A DNA stretch of 44,274 nt, taken from Deltaproteobacteria bacterium (GTDB lineage: Bacteria; Desulfobacterota; GWC2-55-46; S146-80). Made by a program: the position numbers and the translations under genes. Position 1 is the first letter of the stretch; every line of letters begins with the position of its first letter. This document shows positions 34,322 through 41,883 of this stretch, piece after piece. The stretch spans positions 1 to 44,274 of the forward strand of contig WGFJ01000012.1 in NCBI GenBank assembly GCA_015492305.1, read 5' to 3'. The notes below the pieces were generated by a model. It did not search any database. It was not told the DNA's origin and saw only the letters and a program-made list of their open reading frames with translations.

Positions 34322-35361
34322 AGAAGATAAAGGTCCTTGTAGTCGATGATTCAGCACTTATAAGACAGGTCCTTTCAGAGATCCTCAATCAGGCCGGAGA
34401 CATAGAGGTAGTGGGCACGGCCCAGGACCCTATATTCGCCATGGAGAAGATCAGCAGACTCAAGCCCGATGTGATCACCCTTGATGTGGAGATGCCAAGG
34501 ATGGACGGTCTCACCTTCCTGGGGAAGCTCATGAAGTCCAACCCCATACCGGTCCTCATGGTGAGTGCCCTCACCCAGAAGGATGCCAGGGTCACCATAG
34601 AGGCCCTTGAGCTGGGAGCTATAGACTACATTCAGAAACCCACCATAGATGTGGCAAAGGGGGTGGTGGAGCTTGGCGAGGAGATCGTAAGGAAGGTGCG
34701 GATAGCGGCAAATGCAAGGGCCAAGATAGGTGCCGGTGGGAGGAGACCAAGGCCCGTGCCATCCATATGCGGCTTCTCGACGACCGATAAGATAATAGCC
34801 ATAGGGGCCTCCACAGGCGGGACAAAGGCCATAACCGACATCGTCTCCACCCTCCCTGAGACCACCCCAGGGGTGGTGATCGTCCAGCACATGCCACCTG
34901 CCTTCACACGCTCCTTTGCAAAGAGGCTGAACTCCCTCTCAAGACTCGATGTGAAGGAGGCCTCCACAGGTGACAGGATCGTGAGGGGGACCGTCCTGAT
35001 TGCCCCGGGCAACAAGCACCTTGTCATCAGGAGGAACGGTGCCATGTACTACACAGAGGTGAAAGACGGACCCATGGTGAACTTCGTCAGACCCTCTGTG
35101 GATGTCCTATTCAACTCTGTGGCAGAACAGGCAGGGAGGAATGCCGTCGGCGTGATCCTCACAGGCATGGGAGAGGACGGGGCAAAGGGTCTCCTTGAAA
35201 TGAAGAGAAAGGGTGCCTTCACCATCGCCCAGGATGAGGCCTCCTCGATCGTCTTCGGCATGCCGAAGAAGGCAATAGAGATAGGGGCAGCTGAAAGGGT
35301 TGCCTCCCTTGAGGAGATCCCCAGGATCATAATGGAGGGCCTGTCCAGAAACCCCTCATAG
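34318..35361 (+). CDS. cheB: Chemotaxis protein-glutamate methylesterase CheB
   Basis: A 347-residue protein with an N-terminal receiver (phosphoacceptor D56) and a C-terminal methylesterase domain. The catalytic residues are S165 in IGASTGGTKA, H191 in VQHMPPAFTRSF and D287 in LTGMGEDGAKG. It removes receptor methyl groups when phosphorylated by CheA, opposing CheR. The frame extends six codons upstream, but ATG at 34318 follows GGAGGAGAG directly and overlaps the cheD stop as ATGA. Its last 6 bp overlap the convergent cobJ stop. Confidence 0.95.
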   Translation: MKKIKVLVVDDSALIRQVLSEILNQAGDIEVVGTAQDPIFAMEKISRLKPDVITLDVEMPRMDGLTFLGKLMKSNPIPVLMVSALTQKDARVTIEALELGAIDYIQKPTIDVAKGVVELGEEIVRKVRIAANARAKIGAGGRRPRPVPSICGFSTTDKIIAIGASTGGTKAITDIVSTLPETTPGVVIVQHMPPAFTRSFAKRLNSLSRLDVKEASTGDRIVRGTVLIAPGNKHLVIRRNGAMYYTEVKDGPMVNFVRPSVDVLFNSVAEQAGRNAVGVILTGMGEDGAKGLLEMKRKGAFTIAQDEASSIVFGMPKKAIEIGAAERVASLEEIPRIIMEGLSRNPS

Positions 35362-36096
35362 GGTGTATCCCCTTGGTGTCACCATCCATCCACCATGCAA
35401 GAAGGTGGTGGAATTCCCTATGATGAGGGTGGTCGTCATATCCACCTTCTCGTAGTGCCTTTCAAGCCCGCCAAGGGTGGTGATGGACACCTCTTCCCCA
35501 TCCCTTGTGGCACCCTTTACCACACCGACAGGGGTGTGATCCGATCTGTATCGCCTTATCACCTCCACAGCCCTCTTGAGGTGATCCCTCCTGCCCCTGC
35601 TCCTGGGGTTGTAGAGGACGATGACAAGGTCGGTTGATGCAGCACCATCGAGCCTCCTTTCGATGAGTTCCCAGGGGGTGAGGAGGTCACTGAGGGAGAT
35701 GACCGCAAAGTCATGCATGATTGGTGCACCAAGCAAGGAGGCTGCAGCGCAGAAGGCAGGGACCCCTGGCACGATCTCAAGGGAAAGCTCTTTCCCCTCC
35801 CTTGCAAGGAGCTCCAGGACAAGGCCTGCCATACCGTATATACCCGGATCACCACTGCTCACAAGGGCCACCCTGAGTCCTGATGAGGCAAGGTCTATGG
35901 CCCTGCTACACCTTTCCACCTCACCGCCCATGCCTGTTGCCACCACCTCCTTCTCCGCCACAAGGCCCCCCAGGAGATCCAGGTAGGTCCTGTAGCCCAC
36001 CACCACCTCTGATGACTCTATGGCCTTCCTCGCCCTCGGGGTCATATCCTCTGGACCACCGGGTCCTATGCCAACTATGTAAAGACGGCCTTCCAA
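35356..36096 (-). CDS. cobJ: Precorrin-3B / cobalt-factor III C17-methyltransferase
   Basis: A 246-residue SAM-dependent uroporphyrin-III C-methyltransferase-like protein. LYIVGIGPGGPEDMT at the start, VSSGDPGIYGMA, EIVPGVPAFCAAASLLGAP and LYNPRSRGR identify CobJ/CbiH, the ring-contraction methyltransferase. Because cbiG is encoded three genes upstream in the same run, the anaerobic CbiH role on cobalt-factor III is likely. The start is TTG at 36096; no ATG gives the complete N-terminal strand. It is the last gene of the ccm-cbi run and its stop overlaps that of cheB. Confidence 0.93.
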   Translation of the reverse strand: MEGRLYIVGIGPGGPEDMTPRARKAIESSEVVVGYRTYLDLLGGLVAEKEVVATGMGGEVERCSRAIDLASSGLRVALVSSGDPGIYGMAGLVLELLAREGKELSLEIVPGVPAFCAAASLLGAPIMHDFAVISLSDLLTPWELIERRLDGAASTDLVIVLYNPRSRGRRDHLKRAVEVIRRYRSDHTPVGVVKGATRDGEEVSITTLGGLERHYEKVDMTTTLIIGNSTTFLHGGWMVTPRGYTL

Positions 36097-36107
36097 CCTT
36101 CCACCCC

Positions 36108-36806
36108 CTATTCCTCGAGATAGTCCACCCTGTACCTTCCCCTGTCGCTCCAGCCCCTCTTCTCCCAGTATCCACGGTAGTCGTAGTCCACCACCTCTAT
36201 CTCATGGAGCCATTTGGGTGACTTGTACCCCCACTTCCCGGGGCACATCACCCTCATCGGATACCCGTGGTCCAGGGGAAGGTCCCTGAGCAACCTCCCG
36301 TCCCTATCGTGGTTTATGGCGTATACAAGGAGGGGATCGCCCTTGGTCACATACCCCATCTCCACACTTGTGTGGTAGCCATCCATGGCCCTTAAGACCA
36401 CATCCACACTATCCCTGCCAGTGCCGGCCATCTCAAGGAGGTGTGAGAGCCTCACCCCTTCAACCCTCAGCCTTCCTACCCTTGTGCCCCTTGGATTGTC
36501 CACACACTCAAGGATGAGGTCCCTCCTCACAGAGGGAAGACCCCTTATCTCTTCAAGGGTCAGGACGAGTTCCCTTGCCACCCTGCCGTGGACCCTGAGC
36601 CTGAAGGAGGAGGGATCTTCTGCCACCTGCCTTGCAGCCCCGGGAACACCCTTTATGTCCACCACATAGAGATCCTTAACAGGTGTGAACCTTCCCTCAG
36701 GGGGAAGGGCATCCTTCTTCCTGAAGAGATCCAGTATCCCGGCCTCTGCCAGGGATGGCATCCAGAGGATCGTGAACAGGACCTTGAGGAGTTGCCTTCT
36801 CTCCAT
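36108..36806 (-). CDS. Tat-exported molybdopterin oxidoreductase (MsrP/YedY-like, sulfite oxidase family)
   Basis: A 232-residue periplasmic oxidoreductase. The N-terminus MERRQLLKVLFTILW carries an RRxLLK Tat-type motif before a hydrophobic stretch and an AEAG cleavage site. The Moco-binding domain has the molybdenum-ligating C101 in LECVDNPRG and the late GYPMRVMCPGKWGYKSPKWL segment typical of the sulfite oxidase fold. It is shorter than E. coli MsrP and lacks an extra C-terminal domain. Substrate unknown: candidates are methionine sulfoxide, sulfite or others. ATG at 36806 follows the stop of the three-helix membrane protein by 4 bp, suggesting that is its electron donor. Confidence 0.87.
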   Translation of the reverse strand: MERRQLLKVLFTILWMPSLAEAGILDLFRKKDALPPEGRFTPVKDLYVVDIKGVPGAARQVAEDPSSFRLRVHGRVARELVLTLEEIRGLPSVRRDLILECVDNPRGTRVGRLRVEGVRLSHLLEMAGTGRDSVDVVLRAMDGYHTSVEMGYVTKGDPLLVYAINHDRDGRLLRDLPLDHGYPMRVMCPGKWGYKSPKWLHEIEVVDYDYRGYWEKRGWSDRGRYRVDYLEE

Positions 36807-36810
36807 GGCC

Positions 36811-37116
36811 TCACACCCCATGGAGGTAGAGGAAGAACAGGAAGAGGGAGATGCTCACCACCCCTATCCCCGCCTTCAGGATCCCCCTCCCCCGGGACCC
36901 GAGACACCTTCCAATGGACAGGTAGGTATGGAGGAAGAAGAGGAAGAGCAGGACAAGGGGGAGGAGGACCACATGGAAGGTGTAGACCTCTCCCCTCTCA
37001 AGGGGGAAGGGGAGGAGGGAGGCCACCTCCCTTGGCTTCCACACCCAGTAGCCTGTAATGGCCTCAAGGAGGAAGGCAAGATAGAGGGCTGCTGCCACCA
37101 GGGGGAAGGGCCTCAT
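36811..37116 (-). CDS. Three-helix membrane protein, candidate heme partner of the Mo enzyme
   Basis: A 101-residue integral membrane protein with helices at about 5-25, 45-66 and 79-98. The second helix carries H48 and H63, one near each end, in YTFHVVLLPL and FFLHTYLS, a layout compatible with heme-b ligation; H99 lies at the end of helix 3. The first helix contains EAITGYWVW, reminiscent of bacterial b-type cytochrome subunits. MsrP in E. coli uses a six-helix heme protein (MsrQ); this much shorter protein sits in the same gene position. The link is inference; no family is recognised. It overlaps the cbiG stop as ATGA. Confidence 0.75.
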   Translation of the reverse strand: MRPFPLVAAALYLAFLLEAITGYWVWKPREVASLLPFPLERGEVYTFHVVLLPLVLLFLFFLHTYLSIGRCLGSRGRGILKAGIGVVSISLFLFFLYLHGV

Positions 37117-38159
37117 CCTCTCCCCCTGAAGGGTATCCTTGCAGCGGCAAAGGTGACCCTGCCCACCTTCTCCTTCCTGAAGAGTACCTCCCTTACCCCT
37201 GCAGACCTCATGGCTGCAGGCTCACACACACCGCCTATGCCGATGGCCTTCAAAACGGCATGGGAGGTGCCTGATGGCAAGGGAAGGTCCGAGAGTTCCT
37301 CACGGCTGAAAAACTCCACCCCAAGGCCGTGTCTCCTGGAGAAGGCAAGGAGCCCCTCTTCATCCCTCTTGACATCGATGGTTGCCACCCTTACCACAGA
37401 GAGGGGAGATATGCCCCATCTCCTGAGGACCCTCTGGTATGCCCTCTCAATCTCCTCAAGGCCAACCCCCCTCTCACAGCCCACCCCGACAACAACACTC
37501 ATTGGCCTGAGAAGGAGGCAGTCCTTTGGAAGATCCGGGCACACTCTCTCTGTGACCACCACGGATACCCCCCTTTGAGGGGCCCTCCCCAGGGGGACCA
37601 CTACACCCATCTCTCCGAGGATCTTTCCAAGCCTTTCGAGCCTTGCCTCATCATCCCCGGCACACAGGATCCTCTCACCCCTGAGGATGGCAGAGTTCAC
37701 GGACTTTATCCTCTCCACCCCCTCTATCCTGCATTCTATGGAAGAGGCAATGGCCTCTATGGAGGGGAGACCATGGACATCGGTGGCCGTTGTCACAACA
37801 GGCTGGGCACCGGTGAGCCTTCCGATCCTTTCTGCAAGGCGGTTTGCCCCGCCAAGGTGGCCTGAAAGGAGGCTTATGGCGTATCTACCGCCCTCATCCA
37901 TCACCACCACTGCAGGGTCTACATCCTTGCCCTTAAGGAGGGGGGATATGAGGCGGACGACGATACCCGCAGCCATGATGAATATCAGCCCCCTGTACCT
38001 CTGGAAGGCTTCACCCACGGCCTCCCTGATGTCCTCAAAGGGGGTCCCATCCCTTCCAAGGCCGGCAGGATGGTAGAGATCGGCCCCAAGCATGGAGGAA
38101 AGGTCCTTTCCAAGTCCAAGGCCCCTCTGGGTGAGGACGAAGACAGCGATCGAGTCCAT
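37113..38159 (-). CDS. cbiG: Cobalt-precorrin-5A hydrolase
   Basis: A 348-residue protein of the anaerobic cobalamin pathway that opens the delta-lactone of cobalt-precorrin-5A, releasing acetaldehyde. Landmarks are MAAGIVVRLISPLL, VVVMDEGGRYAISLLSGHLGGAN (GHLGGAN is diagnostic) and the C-terminal VVGVGCERG domain ending with GVCEPAA. Its presence marks the anaerobic (early cobalt insertion) route. It starts 14 bp after the ccmD stop, without a strong ribosome site, so it is probably translated from the same ccm transcript. Confidence 0.94.
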   Translation of the reverse strand: MDSIAVFVLTQRGLGLGKDLSSMLGADLYHPAGLGRDGTPFEDIREAVGEAFQRYRGLIFIMAAGIVVRLISPLLKGKDVDPAVVVMDEGGRYAISLLSGHLGGANRLAERIGRLTGAQPVVTTATDVHGLPSIEAIASSIECRIEGVERIKSVNSAILRGERILCAGDDEARLERLGKILGEMGVVVPLGRAPQRGVSVVVTERVCPDLPKDCLLLRPMSVVVGVGCERGVGLEEIERAYQRVLRRWGISPLSVVRVATIDVKRDEEGLLAFSRRHGLGVEFFSREELSDLPLPSGTSHAVLKAIGIGGVCEPAAMRSAGVREVLFRKEKVGRVTFAAARIPFRGRG

Positions 38160-38173
38160 GACAGGGAAAGGCC

Positions 38174-38326
38174 CTACTGCCTGCCCTTCAGCCCCTTTAC
38201 CTCGGCCTTCAACCTCTCGATCTCCCTTGCGAGTCTGCGCTGCTCACCGAACTGTTTGAGGAGGTATATGAGCACCCCCGTCCATATAACGGCATAGGCT
38301 GTAAAGAGGTAGATCCAGTTCTTCAC
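38174..38326 (-). CDS. ccmD: CcmD-like small membrane protein
   Basis: A 50-residue protein, below usual length limits. It starts MKNWIYLFTAYAVIW (GTG start), has one transmembrane helix (about 4-24) and ends in a charged coiled-coil tail (REIERLKAEVKGLKG), the classic CcmD layout. CcmD joins CcmABC and helps release holo-CcmE. GGAGG lies 5 bp before the GTG at 38326, which follows the ccmC stop by one base. An overlapping ATG leads immediately to a stop, so GTG is the start. Confidence 0.88.
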   Translation of the reverse strand: MKNWIYLFTAYAVIWTGVLIYLLKQFGEQRRLAREIERLKAEVKGLKGRQ

Positions 38327-38327
38327 A

Positions 38328-39002
38328 TCAACCTCCTTCCTCAAGGGTCATCTTCAGGTCCTCCACCTCCTTATCCATCTGGGCAAGGTTGAACCTGTAC
38401 CACAGGAGCCAGAGATTGAAGAGGGTGAAGGTAACCATGACAAGGAGCATGACCTTCATCATGGTGGGATCAAGGCCCCCTCCCTCCTGGGAGAGGAGGG
38501 GATGGATCGATCTCCACCACCTTGTTGAAAGCCTCACAATGGGGACATCTATGAAGCCCACTATCCCTATCACAGCAGAGAACCTTGCCCTCCTTCCCGG
38601 GTCCGTCACAGCAGACCTCACCATGAAATAGGCCACATATATGAACCAGAGGATAAGGGTCGTGACAAGCCTGGGGTCCCATGTCCACCACACATTCCAC
38701 ACAGGCCTTGCCCAGAGCATACCCGTGATGAGGACGAGGGTCGTGAAGAGGAGGCCTATCTCCGCAGCACATGAGGCAAGCCTGTCCCACAGGAGGTCCT
38801 TCTTGAGGAGGTAGACGATGCTCGCTATGAAGACAACGAAGAAGGCTATAAAGGCCTGAAGGGCTATGGAGACATGGAAGTAGAAGATCCTCTGAACATC
38901 CCCCATGATCCTTTCGGTGGGCGCTATCCTGAAGGCACCATAGAGGGAGAGGATCATGAAGAGTATCACAGTGTAACCAAGGATCCTTGAAACCCTTTCC
39001 AT
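38328..39002 (-). CDS. ccmC: Heme exporter protein CcmC
   Basis: A 224-residue, six-helix membrane protein of the heme-handling family. The tryptophan-rich WNVWWTWDPRL motif binds heme with flanking histidines (FYFHVSIALQ near residue 40 and a later one in the loop after helix 5). It loads heme onto CcmE. The C-terminal tail is longer and more charged than usual. It starts 5 bp after the ccmB stop. Confidence 0.94.
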   Translation of the reverse strand: MERVSRILGYTVILFMILSLYGAFRIAPTERIMGDVQRIFYFHVSIALQAFIAFFVVFIASIVYLLKKDLLWDRLASCAAEIGLLFTTLVLITGMLWARPVWNVWWTWDPRLVTTLILWFIYVAYFMVRSAVTDPGRRARFSAVIGIVGFIDVPIVRLSTRWWRSIHPLLSQEGGGLDPTMMKVMLLVMVTFTLFNLWLLWYRFNLAQMDKEVEDLKMTLEEGG

Positions 39003-39007
39003 AGGCT

Positions 39008-39688
39008 TTACTCCTCAAGGACGTATTCGAAGACGGCAATGGATAGGCTGAAGAAGAGGATATCAAAGGCAACAAGGAGCTTCAACCACTTTGATGCCTC
39101 CTCAAGGCCCTCACCCCTCATGACGATACCCGTGGCAGATACAGCGGCTATGATAACAGGCACCAGGATGGGAAAGAGGAGAAGGGGCAGCAGTATCTCC
39201 CTTGCCTTTGTGTTGACCGTTATGCCTGAAAAGAGGGTGCCTATCACGGAGAAACCCAGGGTGCCAAGGAAGAGTATGAAGACAAGGGAAGGCAGGTTCC
39301 TGTAAAGGGGCAGAAAGTCGTAGAGGAAGAAGAATACCACCCCTGTGATCACCTCCATTATGATCATGAACACGAGGTTGCTCAGGACCTTCCCGGAGTA
39401 GATGGCACTCCTTTCCACAGGTGATAGCATGAGCCCTATTATCCCCCCCTCTTCCTTCTCAAGGAGGAAGGACCGGTTGAGACCGAGGACCCCTGCAAAG
39501 ATGAAGGCTATCCAGAGCACACCGGGGGCATAGCGGAGGAGTTCTTCACCCCTCAGATCAAAGGCAAAGTTGAATACCACCACAACCAGGATGGAGAAGA
39601 AGAGCATTGAACTTATGACCTCCCTTGTGTGGAGCTCGAGGAGCACATCCTTCCACAGGATGGTGAAGACCGCCCTAAGGTAGGACAC
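39008..39688 (-). CDS. ccmB: Heme exporter protein CcmB (ABC permease)
   Basis: A 226-residue, six-helix permease of the CcmB family: VFTILWKDVLLELHTREVI at the start, then EGGIIGLMLSPVERSAIYSGK, GFSVIGTLFSGITVNTKARE and LLPLLLFPILVPVIIAA. The frame extends to 39757, but GTG at 39688 gives the family-typical N-terminus and overlaps the ccmA end by only 14 bp. The start remains slightly uncertain because the ribosome site is weak. With CcmA and CcmC it forms the complex that frees holo-CcmE. Confidence 0.93.
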   Translation of the reverse strand: MSYLRAVFTILWKDVLLELHTREVISSMLFFSILVVVVFNFAFDLRGEELLRYAPGVLWIAFIFAGVLGLNRSFLLEKEEGGIIGLMLSPVERSAIYSGKVLSNLVFMIIMEVITGVVFFFLYDFLPLYRNLPSLVFILFLGTLGFSVIGTLFSGITVNTKAREILLPLLLFPILVPVIIAAVSATGIVMRGEGLEEASKWLKLLVAFDILFFSLSIAVFEYVLEE

Positions 39689-40391
39689 TCCCCATAACCC
39701 CTGCCGAGTAATAGACCTCCTGGAACCTCTCCCACGGGATGGAGGACCTCTCCTCAAGGTGGACCAGACGTCCCTTTGCCATTATGGCGAGCCTCTCTGA
39801 GAGCTCGTATCCCTCCCTGAGGTTATGGGTAACCATCACCACCGTCCTGCCCTCCTCCTTGAACTCGAGGAGGAGGGTCTTGAGGTCATCCACTGCCCTT
39901 GGATCAAGGCCGGAAAAGGGCTCATCAAGGAGGAGGATGGAAGGATCGTGCAAAAGGGCCCTTGCGATGGCAAGCCTCTGCTTCATGCCGCAGGAGTAGG
40001 TGGATACAGGGTCATCCTTCCTGTCAAGGAGCCTCACCCTTGCAAGGACCCTCTCTATCCTCTCCTGGATGTGGTCGACGGAAAAGAGGCGTCCGAAGAA
40101 CTGGAGATTCTTGTAGGCAGAAAGGGATGGGTAGAGACAGGACTGGTGGATGACCACCCCGAGCCTTCCCCTGATCTCACCGTTTGCGCTGTTAAGGGGC
40201 ACTCCATCGATAAGGACCCTCCCTGAAGTAGGGGTCACAAGGCCTGCCATTATCTTGAGGAGGGTACTCTTGCCAGCCCCGTTCTCACCCACGATCACAA
40301 GGAAGTCCCCTTCCCCCACTTCAAGGCTTACACCCCTGAGGGCCTCGTAGTGGCCGTACCTCTTCTTTACATTCTCAATGGTGATCTTCAT
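39675..40391 (-). CDS. ccmA: Heme exporter ATP-binding protein CcmA
   Basis: A 238-residue ABC ATPase. Walker A reads GENGAGKST, the signature motif is SCGMKQRLAIARAL (Cys replacing the usual Gly of SGG, common in CcmA-like proteins), and Walker B is ILLLDEPFSGLD. Identity as CcmA rests on context with ccmB and ccmC. ATG at 40391 follows AGGA and overlaps the preceding gene by 17 bp; the frame runs eight codons further upstream. It hydrolyses ATP to release holo-CcmE from CcmC. Confidence 0.9.
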   Translation of the reverse strand: MKITIENVKKRYGHYEALRGVSLEVGEGDFLVIVGENGAGKSTLLKIMAGLVTPTSGRVLIDGVPLNSANGEIRGRLGVVIHQSCLYPSLSAYKNLQFFGRLFSVDHIQERIERVLARVRLLDRKDDPVSTYSCGMKQRLAIARALLHDPSILLLDEPFSGLDPRAVDDLKTLLLEFKEEGRTVVMVTHNLREGYELSERLAIMAKGRLVHLEERSSIPWERFQEVYYSAGVMGSVLP

Positions 40392-41883
40392 AGATGGTCC
40401 TGTTGATCTCTTCAATCCTCATGAGGAGAAGATCCCTGTAGGGGGCGTAGAACCGCCTTGCCTCCTCATTGTTTCCTATCTCCCTTTCAAGCCTCTCAAG
40501 GAGGGTGGAGAGACGATCCCTCTCCTCCTTGAGTGCACCTGCCTCCCTTTCCATCTCCCTGCCCCTGCTCATCCTGATGTAGAAGAGCCCGGCGATTATG
40601 GATGATATGAGGGCAAGGATGATGGCTATCTCGTTCCTCCCTATGAGCCTGTAACGGGATGGATCGTAGATGGTGATCTTGGGGGAGAGTATGTAGGGGA
40701 GGGATTCATCATCCCCCTTTACATCCTTCCCTATATCCCTTCCCTCCCACCTGAGGAAGGACCTTCCCTGAAGCTCCGCAGTCCCTGCCTCCCTGAGTCC
40801 CTTCACCTTCACCTTCCAGTCCACACCCCTGGGGAAGTAAAACCTGAAGACCCGGTAAGGGGTTGTGATGGGAAACTGGAGGTCGAATCTTCCTATCTCA
40901 CTCCTCACCCGGTAGGTGAGCCAGAGGGTCTTCTCTCCCGGGGGGATCGCCTCCTGGAGCACAAGGCCATCGGTCATAGGAACGACCTCATTGAGATCCA
41001 CATCTCCATCAAGGGTGGGTTGCTCATAACCCGGAGGAAGGCCGACCTTCACCGTCTCGTTCATCTTCGTGGAGTCGTTGTAGCGACCCACATAGGTTTT
41101 GTTGCCCCTGTTCTTGATGGTCAGGACATCCACCATGTAGATCCCCTCACCCTTGACCCTCTCCACGAAGACATCCCTCTTCTCTATCTCTATGAGCCCC
41201 TCCTCATCGGAGATCTCGAAGACCTTGATCCTGACCTCCCCATCCCCCTTTGAGAGGTCGATTCCCCCACCCCGGTAGGGGATACCCCTGTACTCCACAA
41301 GGGGCATGGCAAGGAGCTTCTTACCGGACGGGACATCCAGAGAGAAGCGTGCAACTCCATTGCTATCGGTCACACCCTTGAGCTTCTCCTTCACCTTGTG
41401 GGCCTTGCCATCCTGTTCAAGGACATAGAGGATCACAGAGGCCCCGGTCTGAGGGGCCTTCAAGGTCCCGTTCTCGACCCTGACCTTCACCTCCGCAGCA
41501 AAGAGCTGAAGCGGCACCAAGAGGAAGAGGACAAGGAGGGCCATCTCCTTTTTCAGCCTCAGGACCTCCCTCTTTATGGCCTGATGGAGTTCCCTGCTCA
41601 CCCCCTCTGGAGGCTCAAGGTCCATGTCTATCTCCTTTATGGCCTCGATGGCCTCCTTCTTGAAGGCCTCCCTGAGCCTCCTGTACTCTTCAGGGGTAAG
41701 CCTTCCAGCTGCATACTCAAAGTCTATGTCATGGATGGCAAGGAGGGCCGCCTCCTTCCTCTCCTTGAGCCTTATGGCCCCAAGGCCTTTGCCAAAGGTC
41801 CAGGGCAATCTCCTTCCAAGGGGCTCCATAAGGTAGAGGACAGCCAGAGAGACGATGATGAATATGAGTATGGTGGCCATCAT
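40375..41883 (-). CDS. Composite three-helix membrane protein of the ccm operon (CcmI-like N-terminus plus periplasmic domain)
   Basis: A 502-residue protein with no single family match. Residues 3-20 form a membrane helix; about 40-112 form a charged helical segment (AAGRLTPEEYRRLREAFKKEA) like the cytoplasmic part of CcmI. Residues 113-130 look like an internal signal peptide/second helix ending LQLFAA. A large beta-rich periplasmic domain (about 131-430) begins with a carboxypeptidase-regulatory-like VKVRVENGTL...TDSNGVARFSL. A third helix (about 437-457) and a coiled-coil tail follow. Start is ATG at 41883 (or 41880), overlapping ccmF as ATGA. Its position suggests a role in apocytochrome handling; it could be two genes fused. 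Confidence 0.75.
   Translation of the reverse strand: MMATILIFIIVSLAVLYLMEPLGRRLPWTFGKGLGAIRLKERKEAALLAIHDIDFEYAAGRLTPEEYRRLREAFKKEAIEAIKEIDMDLEPPEGVSRELHQAIKREVLRLKKEMALLVLFLLVPLQLFAAEVKVRVENGTLKAPQTGASVILYVLEQDGKAHKVKEKLKGVTDSNGVARFSLDVPSGKKLLAMPLVEYRGIPYRGGGIDLSKGDGEVRIKVFEISDEEGLIEIEKRDVFVERVKGEGIYMVDVLTIKNRGNKTYVGRYNDSTKMNETVKVGLPPGYEQPTLDGDVDLNEVVPMTDGLVLQEAIPPGEKTLWLTYRVRSEIGRFDLQFPITTPYRVFRFYFPRGVDWKVKVKGLREAGTAELQGRSFLRWEGRDIGKDVKGDDESLPYILSPKITIYDPSRYRLIGRNEIAIILALISSIIAGLFYIRMSRGREMEREAGALKEERDRLSTLLERLEREIGNNEEARRFYAPYRDLLLMRIEEINRTIYEDHH

Noticed and set aside
40375-41550. Splitting the composite ccm-operon protein into two genes, the second starting at the internal MALLVLFLL signal-like helix
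   Set aside because: The ribosome-like AAGGAG directly abuts that ATG with no spacer, and the frame is continuous; kept as one gene but noted as possible fusion.
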